DNA of 64,000 nucleotides, from NCBI RefSeq assembly GCF_014493765.1, contig NZ_JACTVJ010000011.1, positions 124,001-188,000 on the forward strand, read 5' to 3'. The notes under the pieces are model-generated. The model was not told the origin of the DNA. It saw only the letters and a program-made list of their open reading frames with translations, and ran no database searches. Position numbers and translations under genes: made by a program. Within the stretch, counting starts at the first letter, position 1. Each line of letters begins with the position of its first letter. The stretch is from Streptomyces polyasparticus (GTDB lineage: Bacteria > Actinomycetota > Actinomycetes > Streptomycetales > Streptomycetaceae). Positions 16,581-24,989 of this stretch are shown here, in pieces.

Positions 16581-17024
16581 CTACTTCTCGGAGCTCTTCG
16601 TCGTGCGCCGCAGATGTACGGGATGTCTCCGTGTGAGCAGTGCGAGTGCCCAGATCGCCAGGGACAATCCGCACACCGCGATCATTCCGCCGCGGACCGA
16701 CCACATGTGCATGGCCAGCATCGCCTGCGCCACAAGGAGGTTGAGTGCTGCTCCACCCATAAGAGACGCCACAACACGGCCCCACGGTTGCAGCCCGTTC
16801 AAAGCGATGGCGATGGCTCCGGATGGAGCGCCGAGCAGCAGGGCGAGCGTGAGCGGTCCGCGTAACGGAGAGTCCAGATCGCCGAAGGCGAGAATCGCGC
16901 CGACCGCCACCAAAGCGGTGGCCGCGCCCGCGAACAGCAGGGCCAAGTCGCCCGAACGCGGGCGCTCCTGGGCCGCTCTGCCGTCCGCCGATGAGTTGTC
17001 GCTGTCGTTCCTGATCGTCTGCAT
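16581..17024 (-). CDS. Small four-span membrane protein
   Basis: 147 residues after the chosen ATG. A polar N-terminus of about 25 residues (rich in Ser, Asp, Arg) is followed by four hydrophobic segments (starting LALLFAGAATALVAVGAILAF) and a basic cytosolic tail. I do not recognise a named family. Its place as first gene of the polysaccharide operon suggests a role in export or chain-length control. A TTG at 17093 with GAGG upstream would add 23 Arg/Glu-rich residues and cannot be excluded. Confidence 0.7.
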   Translation of the reverse strand: MQTIRNDSDNSSADGRAAQERPRSGDLALLFAGAATALVAVGAILAFGDLDSPLRGPLTLALLLGAPSGAIAIALNGLQPWGRVVASLMGGAALNLLVAQAMLAMHMWSVRGGMIAVCGLSLAIWALALLTRRHPVHLRRTTKSSEK

Positions 17025-17224
17025 TGGCGACTTTGCCCCCCGACGCGCCGGATGCCGGGCTTCACTCTGGACCGGCTCCTGGCGGCCCGTCAAGACGCCT
17101 CAGCACTCTGTGATCTGACTGTGTGTGAACCTGTCTGCGCGGAATATTCATGGCATGCACACTCCCGGTGACGTATGGGGGCTGGTACGACAGATGTGGC
17201 AGAGATCCTGCTAAGGGAGGTTCC

Positions 17225-18031
17225 ATGAGACCAGCCCGTATCACGGCCTATGTCGCGTCACTCCTCCTCGCTCTCGGCCTCGCCCTCACCGGGGCGGGTT
17301 CCGCGGCCGCAGCGCAGGCGGCCGGAGAGCACTATGTGGCCCTCGGCGACTCCTACTCCTCGGGTGTCGGGGCCGGCAGTTACGACAGTGCGAGCGGCAA
17401 CTGCAAGCGCAGCACCCGTGCCTATCCGCAGCTGTGGGCGAACGCCAACGCCCCGGCATCCTTCGCCTTCGACGCCTGCTCGGGCGCCACCACGGACAAT
17501 GTCCGCAACTCCCAATTGGGTCACCTGAGTTCGACGACCACCCTCGTGTCGCTCTCGATCGGCGGCAACGACGCGGGCTTCGCCGATGTGATGACCACCT
17601 GCGTCCTGCAGTCGGAGAGCTCCTGCATCAACCGCATCAACCAGGCCAAGGCCTACGTCGACACGACCCTGCCGGGCCGGCTCGACGCCACGTACAGCGC
17701 GATCCGCTCCCGCGCACCCGGCGCCCACGTCGTGGTGCTCGGCTACCCCCGCTTCTACAAGCTGGGCGGCTCCTGTCTCGCCGGTCTCACCGAGAACGAG
17801 CGGGCCGCCATCAACTCCGCCGCCGACCATCTCAACGCCGCCACGGAAAAGCGCGTCGCCAACGCCGGCTTCACCTGGGCCAGTGTGGTGCCCGCCTTCA
17901 CGGGCCACGAGATCTGCTCCGGCAGCCCCTGGCTGCACAGCGTCAAGTGGACCAACATCGGCGAGTCCTACCACCCGACGGCTTCCGGCCAGTCGGGCGG
18001 CTATCTCCCCACGTTCAGCGCCGTCGCATAA
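17225..18031 (+). CDS. Secreted SGNH/GDSL lipase-esterase
   Basis: 268 residues with a Sec signal peptide (hydrophobic core VASLLLALGLALTGAGSAAA, cleavage after AQA). SGNH blocks are all present: GDSYSSG (Ser nucleophile), the Gly block near SGATTDN, IGGND, and the C-terminal SYHPT (His). Six Cys in the mature part match the three disulfides of the Streptomyces secreted lipases of the SCO7513/S. rimosus type. It should hydrolyse extracellular esters. ATG 17225 has AGGGAGG 5 nt upstream. The last 17 bp overlap the convergent kinase gene. Confidence 0.93.
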   Translation: MRPARITAYVASLLLALGLALTGAGSAAAAQAAGEHYVALGDSYSSGVGAGSYDSASGNCKRSTRAYPQLWANANAPASFAFDACSGATTDNVRNSQLGHLSSTTTLVSLSIGGNDAGFADVMTTCVLQSESSCINRINQAKAYVDTTLPGRLDATYSAIRSRAPGAHVVVLGYPRFYKLGGSCLAGLTENERAAINSAADHLNAATEKRVANAGFTWASVVPAFTGHEICSGSPWLHSVKWTNIGESYHPTASGQSGGYLPTFSAVA

Positions 18032-19733
18032 CACCCGCCTGTTCGGCGTTCGGTGTGTACGTGCCCCCGCCCCCATCGGCCGGGGGCACGTCCTCGCAGG
18101 TGATCGTGTACGACACGGTGTCCGACTCCGTGGTCACGGGCTTGCGCACCTCGACCTTGAGCGTGCCTTCGTAGGCACCCGCCGCGGGGTGGCTCACTTC
18201 GACGTGGTTGATCTGCTGTGTCTTGTCGCCGGAGAACTCCAGGCTCTTCCAGCCGGCGTCGGTGGTACCGCCGGGCTCGGCCACCCACCGGTACTCGACG
18301 GTCACGGGCACGCTGCCGACGGTGAACGTCGCGGTGAAATGGGGGTAGGCGTCGTCGGGCGGCGGACAGGTGCCGGTGTAGTCGTCGTTCGTGCGCTCCA
18401 GGGTCACCGTCACGGAGTGGTCCGGGGGCGGGGTGGTCGTCGTGCCGCCGTTTCCTCCGTCGCCTCCTCCGTCACCTCCGCCATCGCCTCCGTCGCCGCC
18501 GCCGGAGTCGTCGCCGGTGCTGTCCTCGGTGGTCGGGCCGCCGCTGCCGGCGTTGTCGGTGGAGCCTCCGTTGCTGCCCTGCGAGCTGCTTCCGCCCTCG
18601 GTGCCGCCGCTCGAACCCCCGTTGTCGTCCCGGTTGACCAGGGCATACGTGAGTCCGCCGAGCGCGAGGAGCAATGCGACGACCCCGGCGACCAGAACGG
18701 CGGCGGCCCGTCGCGGTCGGTCACCGGACGGGGTGGCGGTGGTGGGGCCGAATCCCGCGGTGGTGGCCGGTGACGAACTCAGCGGTACGGAGGAGACAGG
18801 AGTGGTGGGCTCGCGCAGCGGTGGTGGAGGGGTGGGCGACGCGACCGTCGGCAGGTACGGGATCTGGGACCCCCTGGTGGGCTGGCCGCCCGCGCCCACG
18901 ATCCGCAGATCGCGTTCCGCGTCGGCGGCGGAGAGCCGCTCGGCCGGTTCCTTGCGCAGCAGTCCCTGGATGACCGGGGTCAGCGCACCGGCCCGCCGCG
19001 GCGGCGGCAGCTCCTCGTCGACCACGGCGCGCAGCGTGGACAGCGGGGTGTCCTGGCGGAACGGCGAATACCCCTCGACGGCCGCGTACAGGAGCACCCC
19101 GAGGGACCAGAGGTCCGACTCGGGTCCGGGTGTGCGCCCCAACGCCCGCTCGGGGGCGAGGAATTCGGGGGAGCCGATCACCTCGCCGGTGATGGTGAGC
19201 GCGGAACTGCCCTCGACCATGGCGATACCGAAGTCCGTGAGGACGACCCGGCCGTCGTTGGAGAGCAGCACATTGCCGGGCTTCACATCGCGGTGCAGCA
19301 CTCCCGCCTCGTGCGCGGCCCGCAGCGCGCCGAGGATCTCGGCGCCGATGTGCGCGGCGCGCTGCGGCGGCATCGGGCCCTCGGCGTCCAGGACTTCGGC
19401 CAGCGACAGGCCGCGGACGAGCTCCATCACGATCCAGGGCCGGTGGTCCTGTGTGGCGACGTCGTACACGGTGACCACGCCGCGGTGCGAGATCCGGGCC
19501 GCGGCCCAGGCCTCGCGCTCCAGGCGCGCGTACATCCGCTCGACGTCCCGCGCGGGCAGCCCGGCCGGCGCGCGGACCTCCTTGACGGCGACCTCGCGGT
19601 GCAGCACTTCGTCGCGTGCCCGCCACACCGTGCCCATGCCGCCTTCGCCGAGGCGGTCGAGCAGCCGGTAGCGGCCCGCGATCAGCGGCTGACCCCCTGC
19701 GCCGCCTCCTGTAGCGCCCGGCACATCACTCAT
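18015..19733 (-). CDS. Ser/Thr protein kinase, membrane receptor type
   Basis: 572 residues. The Hanks-type kinase domain (about 20-285) is intact: glycine loop GEGGMG, AVKEV lysine, HRDVKPGN catalytic loop, DFGIA and APE. A Pro-rich juxtamembrane stretch leads to one transmembrane helix (about 345-366, VLVAGVVALLLALGGLTYALV). Outside is a long Gly/Ser/Asp linker and a beta-rich domain of about 110 residues with two Cys (GTCPPPDD and ITCEDVPP) that probably pair. There are no PASTA repeats, so it is not a PknB-type cell-wall sensor. Immunoglobulin-like folding of the ectodomain is a guess. Starts at ATG 19733 after a G-rich ribosome site. Confidence 0.92.
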   Translation of the reverse strand: MSDVPGATGGGAGGQPLIAGRYRLLDRLGEGGMGTVWRARDEVLHREVAVKEVRAPAGLPARDVERMYARLEREAWAAARISHRGVVTVYDVATQDHRPWIVMELVRGLSLAEVLDAEGPMPPQRAAHIGAEILGALRAAHEAGVLHRDVKPGNVLLSNDGRVVLTDFGIAMVEGSSALTITGEVIGSPEFLAPERALGRTPGPESDLWSLGVLLYAAVEGYSPFRQDTPLSTLRAVVDEELPPPRRAGALTPVIQGLLRKEPAERLSAADAERDLRIVGAGGQPTRGSQIPYLPTVASPTPPPPLREPTTPVSSVPLSSSPATTAGFGPTTATPSGDRPRRAAAVLVAGVVALLLALGGLTYALVNRDDNGGSSGGTEGGSSSQGSNGGSTDNAGSGGPTTEDSTGDDSGGGDGGDGGGDGGGDGGNGGTTTTPPPDHSVTVTLERTNDDYTGTCPPPDDAYPHFTATFTVGSVPVTVEYRWVAEPGGTTDAGWKSLEFSGDKTQQINHVEVSHPAAGAYEGTLKVEVRKPVTTESDTVSYTITCEDVPPADGGGGTYTPNAEQAGVMRRR

Positions 19734-19779
19734 GGGCTAGCCCCCCATCCGCAGCCGAGCCAATCCGTACCAAACTATC

Positions 19780-21261
19780 TCAACCAAGCGCAGTTGCCGC
19801 CCCCTTGAGCAGCAATCCACTCCCGAGGGCGAGGACCACCAAGGCGCTTGTGAAGGGGGCTGTGCGGTGTGCGACGGCCGTGAGACGCCCTGCCCGCCGG
19901 GATCGGTTCCGCTTCCCCAGCCGTTCGACTGCGCTGCCTCCCACTCGTACGACGAGAAGGCCCGCGGCGCTCAACGTGAGGGCCAGACCCATCCCGTACG
20001 CGAGAACGAGCAGCAGTCCGAACCACACCTGTCCCAGGGCGGCGGCACCGACCAGGACGACGACGGCGGAGGGGCTGGGGGCGAGCCCGCCGGCGAAGCC
20101 GAGGAAGAGGGTGGTGCGCAGGCGGAGGGTCGGGGGGTGGGTGTGGGTGTGGCCATGGCTGTGTGAGTCGCCGTGGCCGTGGTCGTGGTGGTGCCCGTGA
20201 CCGTGGTGGTGTCCGCGCGCGTGGGCCCGTGTGGCGCGGCGGCGCCAGGCCCGGCGCAGGAGCAGGGCGCCGGCGGCGGTCACCAGGACTCCGCTGACGA
20301 CTCCCAGCCAGGAGACCACCGAAGGGCCGGCCGCGGAGCCGGTGGCCACGAGCGCCCCGAGCGCGAACACCCCGAGCGTGTGCGTCACGGTCACGGAGGC
20401 GCCGAGGGCGAGGACTTGGCGCAGGGAACGGTGGCCGCCCGCCGCGGCCGTGGCGGCCATCAGGGTCTTGCCGTGACCGGGTGCCAGCGCGTGCAGGGCG
20501 CCGAGACCGAGGGCGATGGCCAGGGCGAGCGCGGCGAAACCGGCGGTGAGGTCGTGGCGGGCGACGAGGTCGGTGAGGGCCTGCGTCCAGCGGTCGGCGC
20601 CGCGCGGCAGGACCGAGGCGGCGGGCGGCTCCTGTTCCTTGTCGGCGAGCGCGGAGCCGCCGGGCACGGCCCGGACGGTGGCCTCGGTCTGCTCGGGCGG
20701 GGAGTCGAGCAGGCGCTGGGGATACGTGGTGAGGCGCTCGGACGGCGAAGTGGCGCGCACGTCCGGGGACTTGAGCGTCATACGGTCGCCGCGCGCGGTG
20801 ATCTCGCGCCAGGCGGGGGTGTCCGCCTGTCCGGTGCGGTAGGTCAGGTTCACCGCGCGATCCCGGGGGAGCGGCGCGGTGAACCGGCACTCGACGCGCA
20901 GGGTGTCGAGCCCGGCCTGGCCGGGCCGCACCTCGACGCCGCTCTTCGTGAGAGCGAGCTCCACGCCCCGGCCGTCGACTTCCAACCGCCTGCTGTCCAC
21001 GGCCTCACGGCATCGCTGCCGGGCCCAACTCGCTTTCCCAGCCCGCTCGATGTTCTTCTGCTCCTGGGTGGCGGGGATCTCGGCGAGGTCCTGAAGGTGG
21101 TCGACTCGCACCTGTCCGGGTGCGAGCACGATTCCGTCGTACGTGCTGACCGTGAAGTTGCCCAGGGGGTGGGCCACCGCGCCTTGGGCCGGGAGGAGAA
21201 GCAGCGCGAGGACGGCGGCCAGAAGGGCGCCGACGGCGGTCAGTTTGCGTCGCACCCTCAT
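19780..21261 (-). CDS. NicO/RcnA-type nickel-cobalt transporter with signal peptide and His-rich loop
   Basis: 493 residues. An N-terminal Sec signal (LTAVGALLAAVLALLLLPAQGAVA) is followed by an extracytoplasmic domain of about 220 residues beginning HPLGNF. Then come six or more membrane spans. The NicO hallmark ALHALAPGHGKT is present, and a cytoplasmic or external loop holds about twelve His in a 25-residue window (HHHGHGHHHDHGHGDSHS). Relatives export or import Ni/Co. The large soluble N-terminal domain is not found in E. coli RcnA. It overlaps the TPR gene by ATGA, and so belongs to the sigma-factor-linked unit upstream. Confidence 0.85.
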   Translation of the reverse strand: MRVRRKLTAVGALLAAVLALLLLPAQGAVAHPLGNFTVSTYDGIVLAPGQVRVDHLQDLAEIPATQEQKNIERAGKASWARQRCREAVDSRRLEVDGRGVELALTKSGVEVRPGQAGLDTLRVECRFTAPLPRDRAVNLTYRTGQADTPAWREITARGDRMTLKSPDVRATSPSERLTTYPQRLLDSPPEQTEATVRAVPGGSALADKEQEPPAASVLPRGADRWTQALTDLVARHDLTAGFAALALAIALGLGALHALAPGHGKTLMAATAAAGGHRSLRQVLALGASVTVTHTLGVFALGALVATGSAAGPSVVSWLGVVSGVLVTAAGALLLRRAWRRRATRAHARGHHHGHGHHHDHGHGDSHSHGHTHTHPPTLRLRTTLFLGFAGGLAPSPSAVVVLVGAAALGQVWFGLLLVLAYGMGLALTLSAAGLLVVRVGGSAVERLGKRNRSRRAGRLTAVAHRTAPFTSALVVLALGSGLLLKGAATALG

Positions 21262-22577
21262 TTCGCACCCCCCACCCGCGCGAGCAGCTCCCGCGCGTCC
21301 CGTGCGCCCGTGGGCGAGAACCCCGGGTCCAGCTCCAAAGCGGCCGACAGGGAGCGCCGGGCCATCGCGTCCCTGTCGGTCGCGGCCTCGATCGCGCCTC
21401 GGTGGTAGAGGAAGGACGCGTCCTTGAAGCCCGTCGCCGTCGCGCGTCGTGCATACGGAAGGGCTTCCTGGGAGCGGCCGTTGGCGTGCAGGGCCCAGGC
21501 CAGGGCGTCCGCCGTGTGGACCGTCTCGCGGTGGTCCCATTCGGCGCGGGCTGCCGTCAGGGCTGCCTTCCTGTCGCCGTGGTCCGCGCCCGCGAGGGCC
21601 ACCTCCAGGTCGGTGGCGACGCCGTTCGCGCGGGCCAGGGCGACCCAGGCGTCGACCAGGGCGTACTGCTCACGGGCCGCGTCGGTGCGCCCCGTGACCT
21701 CGTACAACTCGCCCAGCATCACCAGGGAACCCGGGAGCGGAGCCTTGCGGACGACCTCGCGCAGGTCCCGTATCGCCGCGTCCGTGCGACCGCTCGCGGC
21801 CGAGGCGCGTGCCCGGCCCTCCAGGGCGGGGAGGTATGCGGGCGCAGCCTGCAGAGCTGTTCCGTAGTGGGCCAGGGCCGCCTTGTAGTCGCCCTGACGG
21901 CGGGCCAGTTGCCCCAGTTCGGTCGCCACGTACGCGCGGTCCGCGGGCGAGGATGCCGAGGCGAGGGCGCGGGTCAGGACCGAGCGGGCCTGCTTCGTGT
22001 CGCCGCGCAGTTCGAGGACGTAGGCGTAGCGCGTGAAGACCGGGATGCCGGGGCGGCGAGCGTCCGCCTGCCGGGCCGCCGACCAGGCCTCGTCGTCACG
22101 GCCGAGTTCGACGAGGGCGTCGATGCGCAGGGCCAGCGCGCGTTCGTTGTACGGGTTCGCGGTCAGCGCCGACCGTACGAGACGTAAGGCGTCCTCGAAG
22201 TCATGGCGGGCCGCAGCCAGCGCGGCCTGGCCGGCGAGGGCCGCGTCGTAGCCGGGCCGCAGGTCGAGGGACCGGGCCAGGGCCCGCTGGGCGAGCGGAT
22301 AGCGGGACGGGTCGCCCTTGAGGCGGGCCTGCTCCACATACGCCGTGCCGAGCGCCGCCCAGGATCCGAAGTCCTTCGGCTGTGTGTGCAGTTGGGTCTG
22401 CAGCGATGCCACCGCGCGGTCCAGATCCGCACCGCCGAGCCGTGCGGGATCCGCCACCGCGGTCCGGGCCGGCGGCGGCGCGGGATCCGATGGACCCGCG
22501 GTCAGTGAACCGACCGTCAGCGCGACGGCCAGGACGACCACCGCGCCTAACGACTTGCCGAGCCTGCTGGCCGCCAT
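21258..22577 (-). CDS. Membrane-anchored or secreted TPR protein
   Basis: 439 residues. A short basic start and a hydrophobic segment (LGAVVVLAVALTVGSLTAG) form a signal or anchor. The rest is a solenoid of tetratricopeptide repeats, about nine to ten units, for example RLKGDPSRYPLAQRALARS, then DFEDALRLVRSALTANPYN and GDYKAALAHYGTALQAAP. TPR arrays mediate protein contacts, so this may scaffold DUF4331 and the transporter at the membrane surface. ATG 22577 has AAAGGACGG upstream. A much longer upstream frame runs antisense-like into the DUF4331 gene and is rejected. Confidence 0.87.
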   Translation of the reverse strand: MAASRLGKSLGAVVVLAVALTVGSLTAGPSDPAPPPARTAVADPARLGGADLDRAVASLQTQLHTQPKDFGSWAALGTAYVEQARLKGDPSRYPLAQRALARSLDLRPGYDAALAGQAALAAARHDFEDALRLVRSALTANPYNERALALRIDALVELGRDDEAWSAARQADARRPGIPVFTRYAYVLELRGDTKQARSVLTRALASASSPADRAYVATELGQLARRQGDYKAALAHYGTALQAAPAYLPALEGRARASAASGRTDAAIRDLREVVRKAPLPGSLVMLGELYEVTGRTDAAREQYALVDAWVALARANGVATDLEVALAGADHGDRKAALTAARAEWDHRETVHTADALAWALHANGRSQEALPYARRATATGFKDASFLYHRGAIEAATDRDAMARRSLSAALELDPGFSPTGARDARELLARVGGAK

Positions 22578-22621
22578 GGCCGTCCTTTCGAGGAGGAGGA
22601 AAGAGGAGAAGGAAAGTGGTG

Positions 22622-22660
22622 GGCGTGACCCGCTCGGGGGGAGCACGAGCGGGCCACGCC
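22622..22660 (-). terminator. Hairpin between DUF4331 and TPR genes
   Basis: Arms GGCGTGACCCGCTC (22622-22635) and GAGCGGGCCACGCC (22647-22660) pair over 14 positions with one mismatch and an 11-nt loop. It lies directly after the DUF4331 stop and would reduce readthrough into the TPR and transporter genes. Confidence 0.6.
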
Positions 22661-22672
22661 GGTAGGGAGGGG

Positions 22673-24199
22673 TCAGATCACCCGGCGGCGCATCCGCCAC
22701 CAGGTGAGCCCGAGCCCGATGAGCAGGACGCCCGCGCCGGCCGCCGCGGCCGAGCCGATGAGCAGCGCCGAGTCGTCCTCGGTGGCCGAACCGGCCGGTG
22801 CCGTACCGCCGTTGAGGGCGTTGCGCGGTGAGCTGCCGGCGCCCTGATCGGCGGTGTCGCCTCGCGAACCCGAGGTGGGCAGCGCCACGTACGGGAAGGT
22901 GTCGCCGAACTTCATGTCGTTGGCGTCGACCGCGTCGCCCAGATCGTTCTTCTGGCCGACCAGTTCGCCCTCGACGACCTGCAGCGAGATGTCCACCACG
23001 TCGTCGGCGAGCCGGCGTCCGTTGGGGTAGCCCGCGTTGTCCCCGTCGAGCACCCCGAGCCGCTTGGGGTCGGCGGACGGCGGGATCGAGGTGTTGAGGC
23101 GCAGGGCCTCCGCGGGACGGACGTTGGGCGGCATGTTGAGGCCCTTGACCCCGGTGAGGAACACCGACACCAGGTCCTTGCGGGGCTCGGCCGGCGCCTT
23201 GATCTTGTAGATCGCCTCGATCAGCTTGGGCAGTTCGGGCTTGGTGACGTACGGCAGGAAGTCCGCGTCGTTCCAGGGCGAGGACGCGTTGAACTTGTCC
23301 TTGTCCTTGCGCGGCACGACCACCTCGTTGACCAGCGGCATCCCGAGCCGGGACACCTGGGTCCACTTGCCGCTCGCGTTCTTGCGGCTGGTCGTCGACC
23401 ACACCGAGATCACCGGCTGCTTCTTGGACTGCACGAGCTTCGCGGTCGGCACCTGCAGGGCCACGGTGTTGACGTTGTAGCCCTTGAGCGTGTCCCGGCC
23501 GACCTCGGACAGGTCACCGCCGTAGAGCAGGTCGAAGACCCTCAGATCCAGGAAGAACGGGTCGTCCGCCTGGCCCACGTACGAAGTGGAGCCGTCGCCG
23601 AGCTGCCGGGCCGCCTGGTCGCGCAGCTTCTTGTAGTCGGGCATCGAGGCCTTGCCGACGTGCGAGGGCGCGATCGGCAGATCGTCGGCGATCTTCGTCG
23701 TCGACACGATGCGCTGCTTGTCCAGCTTCAGGACGTCGATGTCGTACGTCTGGTTCACATTCAGGTCGGGGTCGTCGAGAGACGTCACCGGGCCGGTGTT
23801 GTACAGGAACGTGTTGCCGTTCCTGATCTTGGTCTTGAAGGTCCAGCGGTACAGCAGATCGCCCTGGGCGTCGCCGTCGCTGTCTATGTGGATGTCGTAG
23901 CGGCCGTCCTCGGGGAACGGGTAGAAGTTCGGGCCGCCCGCGGGCTCCTCGAACGGCACCCAGTTCGCCACGAGCGTGGTGGTGTCCGGCTTGTCGGGGC
24001 TCACGAACGCGTACACGTCCGTGTTGTCGTACTCGGGCTGCCCCGAGATCAGCGGCGCCTCGCGGTGGCTCGAGGCGCTGGCCCGGCTCGGTTCGAGCAG
24101 GCTCACACCGGCGGCCGCGAGTCCCCCGGCCGCCAACGCACCACAGAGCAGAGCGGCCAGGCCTTTGCGCCCCGGCAGACTCCCGGTGAGTGCTGTCAT
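22673..24199 (-). CDS. DUF4331 protein, secreted and C-terminally anchored
   Basis: 508 residues. A signal peptide ends in ASA, followed by the family's signature start SSHREAPLISGQPEYDNTD. The middle contains the DUF4331 beta-rich core (YAFVSPDKPDTTTLVANW, FYPFPEDGRYDIHIDSDGD). A Gly/Ala/Thr linker and one C-terminal helix with a basic tail (LLIGSAAAAGAGVLLIGLGL, then RMRRR) anchor it in the membrane. The biochemical role of DUF4331 is unknown. It is divergent from the ECF sigma gene and followed by the TPR and NicO genes, which is the main clue to function. ATG 24199 has GAGGACGG upstream. Confidence 0.9.
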   Translation of the reverse strand: MTALTGSLPGRKGLAALLCGALAAGGLAAAGVSLLEPSRASASSHREAPLISGQPEYDNTDVYAFVSPDKPDTTTLVANWVPFEEPAGGPNFYPFPEDGRYDIHIDSDGDAQGDLLYRWTFKTKIRNGNTFLYNTGPVTSLDDPDLNVNQTYDIDVLKLDKQRIVSTTKIADDLPIAPSHVGKASMPDYKKLRDQAARQLGDGSTSYVGQADDPFFLDLRVFDLLYGGDLSEVGRDTLKGYNVNTVALQVPTAKLVQSKKQPVISVWSTTSRKNASGKWTQVSRLGMPLVNEVVVPRKDKDKFNASSPWNDADFLPYVTKPELPKLIEAIYKIKAPAEPRKDLVSVFLTGVKGLNMPPNVRPAEALRLNTSIPPSADPKRLGVLDGDNAGYPNGRRLADDVVDISLQVVEGELVGQKNDLGDAVDANDMKFGDTFPYVALPTSGSRGDTADQGAGSSPRNALNGGTAPAGSATEDDSALLIGSAAAAGAGVLLIGLGLTWWRMRRRVI

Positions 24200-24416
24200 C
24201 GCGTCCGTCCTCTTGGTCTGGCCCCGCGCCGGCCGGCACGGGGCGTTCCGTCGGAGGCCATTCGGGGCCCGGTGCGCGGCGGATTGGCCCGGTACGGATC
24301 CGTGACAAAGCCACAAAGCCACTGAGCCGCAAAGTCACAAAGCCCTCGGTGCCGAAGCCATCCGTTCCGCGCCCTGTGACGAATCAGGGCGACGGACGAC
24401 AACGGGGGGAGTCACG
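24200..24416. promoter_or_regulatory. Divergent promoter region with five 8-bp units
   Basis: Between DUF4331 and the sigma gene. At 24305-24344 five consecutive 8-bp units follow the pattern ACAAAGCC (three exact, two diverged: ACTGAGCC and GCAAAGTC). Octamer periodicity is unusual for a helix-facing operator and may mark binding of an oligomer or an array of sigma sites. Confidence 0.5.
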
Positions 24417-24989
24417 GTGACGAGGACGCAAGGAAGGGCCCGCATGGGGGCGGACGAACTGCTGCCGCGGGTGGCGGACGGCGACCAGGGGGCGTTCGAG
24501 GATCTGTACGGCCTGGTGTCGGGACAGGTCTACGGCCTGGTGCGGCGGGTCCTGCGCGACCCGGCGCAGTCCGAGGAGGTGGCCCAGGAGGTGCTGCTCG
24601 AACTGTGGCGCGGCGCCGGACGTTTCGACCCCGAGCGGGGCAGCGCCCTCGCCTGGATCCTGACGCTCGCGCACCGCCGCGCCGTGGACCGGGTCCGCTC
24701 CGCACGCGCCGCGAGCGACCGAGAGGAGCGGGTCGCGCGCCGTGCGCAGACGCCCCCGTTCGACCAGGTCGCCGAGGAGGTCGAGGCCGGTCTGGAACGC
24801 GAGTGGGTGCGCCGTTGCCTGGACCGCCTCACCGCCCTGCAGCGCCAGTCGGTGACGCTCGCGTACTACGACGGCTATACGTACCGGGAGGTCGCCCACC
24901 GCCTGTCCGTGCCACTGGGCACGGTGAAGACCCGGATGCGCGACGGTCTGATGCGGCTGCGCGACTGCCTGGGCGGGGGAGCGGCGTGA
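24417..24989 (+). CDS. sigK: ECF RNA polymerase sigma factor, SigK-like
   Basis: 190 residues with both ECF regions: sigma2 (FEDLYGLVSGQVYGLVRRVL to WRGAGRFDPERGSALAW) and sigma4 (RLTALQRQSVTLAYYDGYT then YREVAHRLSVPLGTVKTRMR). The ERGSALAWILTLAHRRAVDRVR pattern and the RskA-like partner place it in the SigK (ECF19) group. It starts at GTG 24417 behind GGGGGAG. The stop overlaps the anti-sigma start (GTGA). Likely target genes are its own operon and the divergent DUF4331 operon. Confidence 0.92.
   Translation: MTRTQGRARMGADELLPRVADGDQGAFEDLYGLVSGQVYGLVRRVLRDPAQSEEVAQEVLLELWRGAGRFDPERGSALAWILTLAHRRAVDRVRSARAASDREERVARRAQTPPFDQVAEEVEAGLEREWVRRCLDRLTALQRQSVTLAYYDGYTYREVAHRLSVPLGTVKTRMRDGLMRLRDCLGGGAA

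Noticed and set aside
19780-21540. 586-residue form of the NicO transporter
   Set aside because: The first 93 residues are out-of-frame TPR gene sequence; the start at 21261 gives a signal peptide and ATGA coupling.
21258-23402. Long N-terminal extension of the TPR gene to 714 residues
   Set aside because: The extension crosses the hairpin at 22622-22660 and is antisense-like to DUF4331 codons; ATG 22577 has a ribosome site and signal peptide.
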